Assembly (NCBI GenBank): GCA_001466705.2
Contig: LATX02000078.1
Location: 1,164,606 to 1,228,605, forward strand
Direction: 5' to 3'
Origin: Moniliophthora roreri
Lineage: Eukaryota > Basidiomycota > Agaricomycetes > Agaricales > Marasmiaceae
DNA: 64,000 nt
Positions within the stretch are counted from its first letter, which is position 1. The number at the start of each line of letters is the position of its first letter. The notes under the pieces were generated by a model, which saw only the letters and a list, made by a program, of their open reading frames with translations, had not been told where the DNA came from and ran no database searches. The position numbers and the translations under genes were made by a program. This document shows positions 58,801 to 64,000 of the stretch, one piece after another.

Positions 58801-61425
58801 CCATTGTTAATGTGACAGTTGAACAAGAAGTTCATATTCATGACCTTGATCCTCATGCTCCAGCTCATGCTCAGGATAACATCGACTCAGCTATAAACGA
58901 GGCGGAGGACGTCGAAAAGGCTGAGGAAGGTAAAGAAGTCGAAGCGGAGAATGTAGACCTCGATATAAAAGCTGAAACGGTTGCCGGAGTCGCGCAAGTC
59001 GAGGAACAACAAGAAGCCGTCACTGAGGCCAAAAAGGTGAGATGCACGAATATTCTACAAATATCGTTGAACGGCCACTGAATGACTTTTAGGCTTCGCG
59101 TGTGGCCACCGACGATGCGGCATCCTCTCATCTTGATATCGGGCGTACTACAGAAATCGAACGGCCGAAATCCCCTTGGACACCATCATACAGCGTCACC
59201 AGTCAAGGTCCTGGTATTGCAGCTGAAGAGGAGATTCCGGAAATTGAACAGCTTTCTTCAACAGCTCAAACTGAGGAGGTTTCGAGCGCAGGCACAGAGG
59301 TCCCTGTTGTCAATGTGGTCATTCCTGAGACTGCTGAGGGTGAGGCTGACACGAAGGTATGTCCTCGTCTACTTTCAGCTAACGCACTTGCCTAATGTTT
59401 AGAATAGGTTCAAGAGAAGGAGGAATTGCAGAGGCCCAAGTCACCATGGACACCATCTTACTCTGTCTTGCAGCAAGGTAGCCCAGTGCCGGTCATGAAG
59501 GAACTTGAGGAGACAGCAGAAGCTGCCCCGGAAGAGAAACAAGAGTTAGAACCAGTGGAAGCTAGCGTGGCTTCTGAGGTTATCTCTGAAACCTCTGTGG
59601 CGGATGTCGTTGATGCACCAGTTGAAGAAGAGGAGGTCGCTACCGAAGCCGAGGTCAATGAACAAGCCAAAACTGATGTCCCAACTGTAGTTGTTCCTGT
59701 GTCTGAACAGGAAGACAAGAACTATGAGGTAAGTCTTATTGGCCAATGTCGGGAATAGCATATCTAATACCAGCCTTTCAGGTAACAGAATCAGCGGAGG
59801 GACCAGCTCGTCCCAAATCACCTTGGACTCCGTCATACTCCGTCTCACGACAAGGCAGCCCTGCCCTCCCCGTTTCTGATTTGCCGACTGCTCCAGTATC
59901 TGACTTCATTGCGGCCATCAACGGAACGGTCGCCGATGCCAAAGCGAGGGAAGACGAACTGCCTGAAGTGGAAGTCTCCCAGCCAGATGAAGCAGCCATT
60001 GATGAAACCGTCGCTGAGGCAGGAGTGGACGCTGAGCGGCCAGCCACCCCTGAAGTACGCGTTTCCGAGCCAGAAGAAGCTGCTGTTCTGCCTACCTCAG
60101 AAGTCGAACAGGCCAGTGAGAGCGTTACCCAAGTGAATAGTTACTCTATAATGTCCATTTCGTGCTAACACATCAACTAGATCGAGGAGGAGCATCCGAA
60201 ATCACCTTGGACTCAATCCTACTCTGTTTCTAGACAAGGCAGTCCTCAACCGCCAGTGCCAGAACTCCCTGTCGAGACCTCAGACGTTCAACCGCCCACG
60301 GAAGGAAAGGAGCAAACCGTCGAGGAAGGGCAAGCCGACACAGATCCTCAAGTCAAAGAAGCCATTGTAGCGCAGGTTGAACCCGTCCAGTCAGAGGAAC
60401 AGGCCGAGGAAGCCGAATCGGCGAATATCTCTGATGTCTCCACTATTCAAGTAGGAGAACAAACAAAGACAGCACCACCTGCGCTGAAGATTCCAGAAGT
60501 CCCAACTGTGCCCGAGGCCGAATCCAAATCGCCCTGGACACCCTCATACTCCGTGACTACGCAGGGCCCTGACACCGAGTCGGAAGAAGTTGAAGCTGCT
60601 ACTAAGGGAGCGCAAGAAACGATCAAACTCGTCGCTGCTACCCAGGAAGAACCCGCAGCCACTTCATCGAATTCGGTATGTTCTTCGCCCCCTCCTATTG
60701 CATGGTGTCTTGACTGACCATTGCATTAGCTCACTGTCGACACCAATGCCACCGCTACACCTGACCGCCCACGATCACCATGGACACCATCGTATTCAGT
60801 CATGAGGCAGGGTTCAGGTGTAGTGGATGAGAGCAACGACGAAACCGAGTTGGATCAGCTTGAGAAGCTTCCGGAACCTGTGGATAAGCACGGTGACAAG
60901 GTACGTTTTCTGTGGCGATGTGATCTCGAGCAAACGACTGATGATGATCTATGGCAGTCTTCTATGCAAGAGGCAAATGCCACTGAGACCGTAACTGTTC
61001 AGCCTCCCGCTGAGGGCGATAAGCCAGAGGAAGAGAAGAACACTGAAGCATTCCCGTCAGGTCAGGATGACCAGCGTTCACTCACTTCCCTCGACACCGT
61101 CACCAAAGACGACCAACCTCTGCCTTCACCAACTGGACGATCACGCCTTGAATCAACTGCTTCCTCATTGATATTCCCTGGTGGCTGGTTCAGCAAGGCA
61201 CCGTTGGGAAGGACGTCGCTGGATAATGCAAAGGGAGAGTTTGCCTCAAAGCCGACAAGTCCAGTGGAGACAATGCCAGAAGTTGAGGAGAGTGTTACTA
61301 CGCCAACCAAATCTCAGCCCAAGGAAACAGGTACGGAAGCTGCAGCTGGTGAGGCTGAAGAGGCAACATCACCCACGTCAACTACCTCATCGGAGAAGAG
61401 GTCAAAATGGTGCACTATCATGTAA
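55804..61425 (+). CDS. Very large acidic, low-complexity protein with SPWTPSYSV repeats and C-terminal CaaX
   Basis: Not recognised as any described family. Ten or so exons (first 55804-55977, 56050-56154; long one from 56205) give about 1,750 residues, rich in Glu, Val, Ala, Pro, Thr and Ser, so largely disordered. The part 57310-57960 is an internal duplication of about 110 residues (units start SGIPEVQAIEA and TGIPEVQAVEA). The C-terminal third has six copies of SPWTPSYSV (59171-59197, 59441-59467, 59818-59844, 60202-60228 with Q for P, 60529-60555, 60775-60801), most as R-P-K-S-P-W-T-P-S-Y-S-V followed by a QG pair. Five of the six follow a phase-0 intron by 30-75 coding bases. The end is SEKRSKWCTIM, a CaaX box (C-T-I-M) next to basic residues, so prenylation and membrane attachment are likely. 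SP/TP pairs suggest phosphorylation. Confidence 0.75.
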
Positions 61426-62145
61426 AATGACCTTGTTTCTTGTTTTTCCTTCTCCTTGCCTTCACCTTTTTTTATTTAATCAATTACGCATGCATCCCTT
61501 CTCCGTTGATCTTACCTTCTATCTAGTCTTATTCGTACTCTAAGGATCGTAGTGTTGCACTTCATACCCTAGTTTTCTGTTGGATCCTCGGATATTTCTT
61601 TGATCTTGACCTTGTCCATATTCACGAATGCTCATGATATATAACGACTTCTTTCTTTGCCTCCTTGAGTTCCGCGGCCTCGCACTTGAACTCTGCTCCT
61701 TGTCAATTGAGGGGCCAGAGCACAGCAAACACAGCTACACAACTATTTACGTCCCTGGGAAGTTATGTTGATCGCAGGCAGCGTGGTGCGTGTGATTCGA
61801 AACATTCGATTTGCGATCTATCGCGGAATTCGTGTAAGGTCTTGCAAATTCCTTCTAATCCGATATCTTGTGGCTAAACCTTCACTAGCACTAGTAGTGA
61901 TCCATGCTCTGAACAATATTCACACAAGAACACAATAGAAAGTTTTGCCCAAAACCTCTTTTCTGCCCTAAAAAAGCCAAGTCCAGACGTCACCACTCCG
62001 CAGCATCTGTAAACACCGCCACTCAACGTCTGGCAGTAACCGAGCAAAAATGGCCCCGTTTCCACTTCCGTATAAAGGACCACAACAAGTTTCGGTTGCT
62101 TTTATATTCCATCCTGACCGTAACGACCCCCGTTCACTACCCATC
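61426..62145. other. Intergenic gap
   Basis: About 720 bases between the acidic-protein gene and the Cys-rich membrane protein. Open frames on both strands lack family-like sequence. No RNA gene or repeat seen. A short GTATAAAGG at about 62070-62078 lies 68-76 bases before the next start codon and could be its TATA element. Confidence 0.5.
62074..62080 (+). promoter_or_regulatory. TATA-like element
   Basis: TATAAAG within CCGTATAAAGGACC lies about 70 bases upstream of the ATG at 62146, a usual place for a TATA box. This is pattern only. Confidence 0.4.
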
Positions 62146-62963
62146 ATGTCTAAGGCCCCAGTCACGACCCAACAACCCATCCTCAACACCTCCTCCATGG
62201 ACCTCTACCACGATTTCCACAATGTAAACGAAAAGCATCAACATCAACAGACAGATTTTAGTCATGGACGCTGCGAATCCGACGCTCCCTGCCACAGACA
62301 CTGCCACCAAGCTCGTCTACGCCGGTACCTTCTCCCAGCTATTGCCACACTCCTTGCAATTGCAGGGCTCTTCGCCGTGTCTTGCTTCTACGACATGTCC
62401 GAGGTGATTGGTTTGGGTGCTGGAGGGCTGGCGAAACGTGCAACAGGGGATGAGAATTCGTTTGTTGATCGGAAATGCACGTTCACATCCATCCTTTACT
62501 TTTCTCTCTGAGAATCTTGCTTAATTGACACCCTCACCAGATTATCTCATTGTTATATTCATTGGCCTGGTCGTTGTGGTGATTTTGGGCATCATGCTGA
62601 GCTTTTGGTGCTGCAAGAGTAGGTTTCCCACGCTACACATCCACGTATACCGGACTTTCCTGACTGATGGCTTCATTTCTACTTCTACTTAGGCTCATTT
62701 GAGAACCCTCTATGCTTTCCCTGCTACCTATGCGCCTGCTGCGGAGGGTTAGGTCAGCGATTTTTTTCGTCTTTCCAGGTTGCCAGATCCCCTTCCATTC
62801 GCTTTGCCTTAACCGCGGCCGGTAGCACGAGTAACCGCCCGGATATCATTTCATTCTGTCATTCCCGTGTGTCTTTACCCTTTACTGACTCTTTTGCTTG
62901 TCCACAGCCTGCCTTGAATGTATCGGATGTGGTCTGTGCGCAGAGGGTATCAGTGAGGCGTAA
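62146..62963 (+). CDS. Small Cys-rich membrane protein with two transmembrane segments
   Basis: Not recognised functionally. The first exon (62146 to about 62479) gives a His/Gln-rich cytosolic start (HQHQQTDFSHGRCESDAPCHRHCHQ, core HGRCESDAPCHRHCHQ) and a hydrophobic segment YLLPAIATLLAIAGLFAVSCF. A second exon supplies YLIVIFIGLVVVVILGIMLSFWCCK. Then come two Cys-rich exons: SFENPLCFPCYLCACCGGL and ACLECIGCGLCAEGISEA. The tail has ten Cys in about 38 residues, with CxxC pairs, which could bind metal or be palmitoylated. The first splice donor is unclear. Only a GC donor (AAAT|GCACGT) keeps the frame into YLIVIFIGL. Stop at 62961-62963. Total about 200 residues. Confidence 0.7.
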
Positions 62964-63268
62964 ACCCGGCCTGTTTGCCTGCATTTCCTTATTCCTCATG
63001 ACATTGATACCATTTTCATCTCATTCTCTTGAAAAGCTACTAGTTGTTACCCCCGATTGTTGAATGAACAATTTTGAATCATCTTGGACTTGTTATCTAT
63101 ATATCTCACACTGGTAAATACTCACAAGAATGAATGATATTCATGAGCCCTCTGTCAGCTACCTGAGTTTCCTGATAAAGGTGCACCTGTGGCTACTCAC
63201 TGGGTGCAGAAAAGCATAAGTTGAGGTAACTTATGTAATGTCTATGCTTTAGTTACAACTAGGGATTT

Positions 63269-63554
63269 TAAAATAACTCAAATTAATTATTCAATAGATA
63301 TGTTATATATTGAAAAGCATAATCTGAAAAGTATCTATTGAATATCTGCTATAAATTATGCTTTGCTTATGCTATATAGTTATGCTACAAAGCAGAACAG
63401 ATATATATATAGCATAAGCAATGTGATTTTAAAGTATAAAGGAATAATATATTCTGTGTGGTAACAGTTATTACACACTACATCTAAAAACAAGGTGCGC
63501 ATACTCAATATAGCATAACTATCACAAAAGTTGAAGTTGACTTATACTATAGTT
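63269..63554. repeat. 286-bp direct repeat, copy 1
   Basis: The stretch beginning TAAAATAACT is repeated at 63715-64000 at an offset of exactly 446 bases, with one visible difference (C at 63279, T at 63725). The copy contains two inverted repeats: ATTCAATAGATA (63289-63300) with its complement at 63332-63343, and TTGCTTATGCTATATA (63363-63378) with its complement at 63406-63421. Confidence 0.95.
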
Positions 63555-63714
63555 GTGCAATACTGTAGCATTTCAAGCAGTTTGAATGCAGATGTGACTA
63601 GTGACCAGATGTCTGAAATTTGAGTTTTGGCTGATAGATAAGTGACCTGTGATGTGTTTAAACATGTATGAGAATGGTTTGCCTGACATTGAGCTTTAAG
63701 GTATTCAATAGTCN

Positions 63715-64000
63715 TAAAATAACTTAAATTAATTATTCAATAGATATGTTATATATTGAAAAGCATAATCTGAAAAGTATCTATTGAATATCTGCTATAA
63801 ATTATGCTTTGCTTATGCTATATAGTTATGCTACAAAGCAGAACAGATATATATATAGCATAAGCAATGTGATTTTAAAGTATAAAGGAATAATATATTC
63901 TGTGTGGTAACAGTTATTACACACTACATCTAAAAACAAGGTGCGCATACTCAATATAGCATAACTATCACAAAAGTTGAAGTTGACTTATACTATAGTT
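63715..64000. repeat. 286-bp direct repeat, copy 2 (cut by window end)
   Basis: Second copy of the sequence at 63269-63554. It starts one base after the only ambiguous base of the window (N at 63714) and runs to the last base, so its true end is unknown. Confidence 0.95.

Larger units (their letters stand above)
63064..64000. other. AT-rich, CpG-poor edge region
   Basis: After the Cys-rich gene, composition shifts sharply to A+T with almost no CpG, like the transposon block at 26.4-32.1 kb. No coding sense was found. It carries hairpins and a large direct repeat listed separately, and probably marks another silenced repeat that continues beyond the window. Confidence 0.65.

Noticed and set aside
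63269..64000. CRISPR-like array at the right edge
   Set aside because: Only two long copies, no regular spacers, and the host is a eukaryote.

Overview
The window is nuclear DNA of a filamentous basidiomycete, most likely an agaricomycete. The signs are dense genes on both strands, several introns of about 46-75 nt per gene, short intergenic gaps, and families typical of that group: a PAS+GATA regulator, a CYP63-like P450, F-box/LRR families and small secreted proteins. Apart from one block of old transposon sequence and an AT-rich repeat at the right edge, it is ordinary euchromatin. Gene models below were built by reading frames and splice sites by eye. Exon borders are given where the protein family confirms them and flagged where it does not.

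Layout: (1) 1-8.3 kb holds an XLF/Nej1-like end-joining factor (minus, running off the left edge), a divergent AGGF1-like FHA/G-patch protein, a B-type cyclin, a decayed secreted acetoacetate-decarboxylase-like gene, the molybdopterin-synthase small subunit and, divergent from it, thiamine pyrophosphokinase. (2) 8.4-18.3 kb, all minus: two tandem F-box paralogues, a helical-repeat membrane protein, glucose-6-phosphate 1-epimerase and a 970-residue Ser/Pro-rich protein. (3) 18.3-26.4 kb, plus: ERG28, an F-box/LRR protein and a vacuolar Ca2+/H+ antiporter that needs two microexons. (4) 26.4-32.1 kb: a strongly CpG-depleted block carrying a dead Ty3-type retrotransposon whose stop codons look like C-to-T decay, followed by minisatellite. 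(5) 32.6-39.1 kb, minus: cytochrome P450, CCDC174-like protein and a zinc alcohol dehydrogenase. (6) 39.2-49.4 kb: an M3 oligopeptidase, two divergent secreted paralogues, an ankyrin-repeat protein and a divergent WC-2-like PAS/GATA factor. (7) 50.5-63 kb, plus: SDS22, PRMT5, a very large acidic protein with six SPWTPSYSV repeats and a CaaX end, and a Cys-rich membrane protein. (8) 63-64 kb: AT-rich DNA with a 286-bp direct repeat next to an N.

Most genes are housekeeping (DNA repair, splicing, cell cycle, cofactor and sterol synthesis, arginine methylation, PP1 regulation) and form no pathway together. The most novel items are the prenylation-motif protein with exon-linked SPWTPSYSV repeats, the paired secreted proteins, the Cys-rich membrane protein and the microexon-dependent genes.
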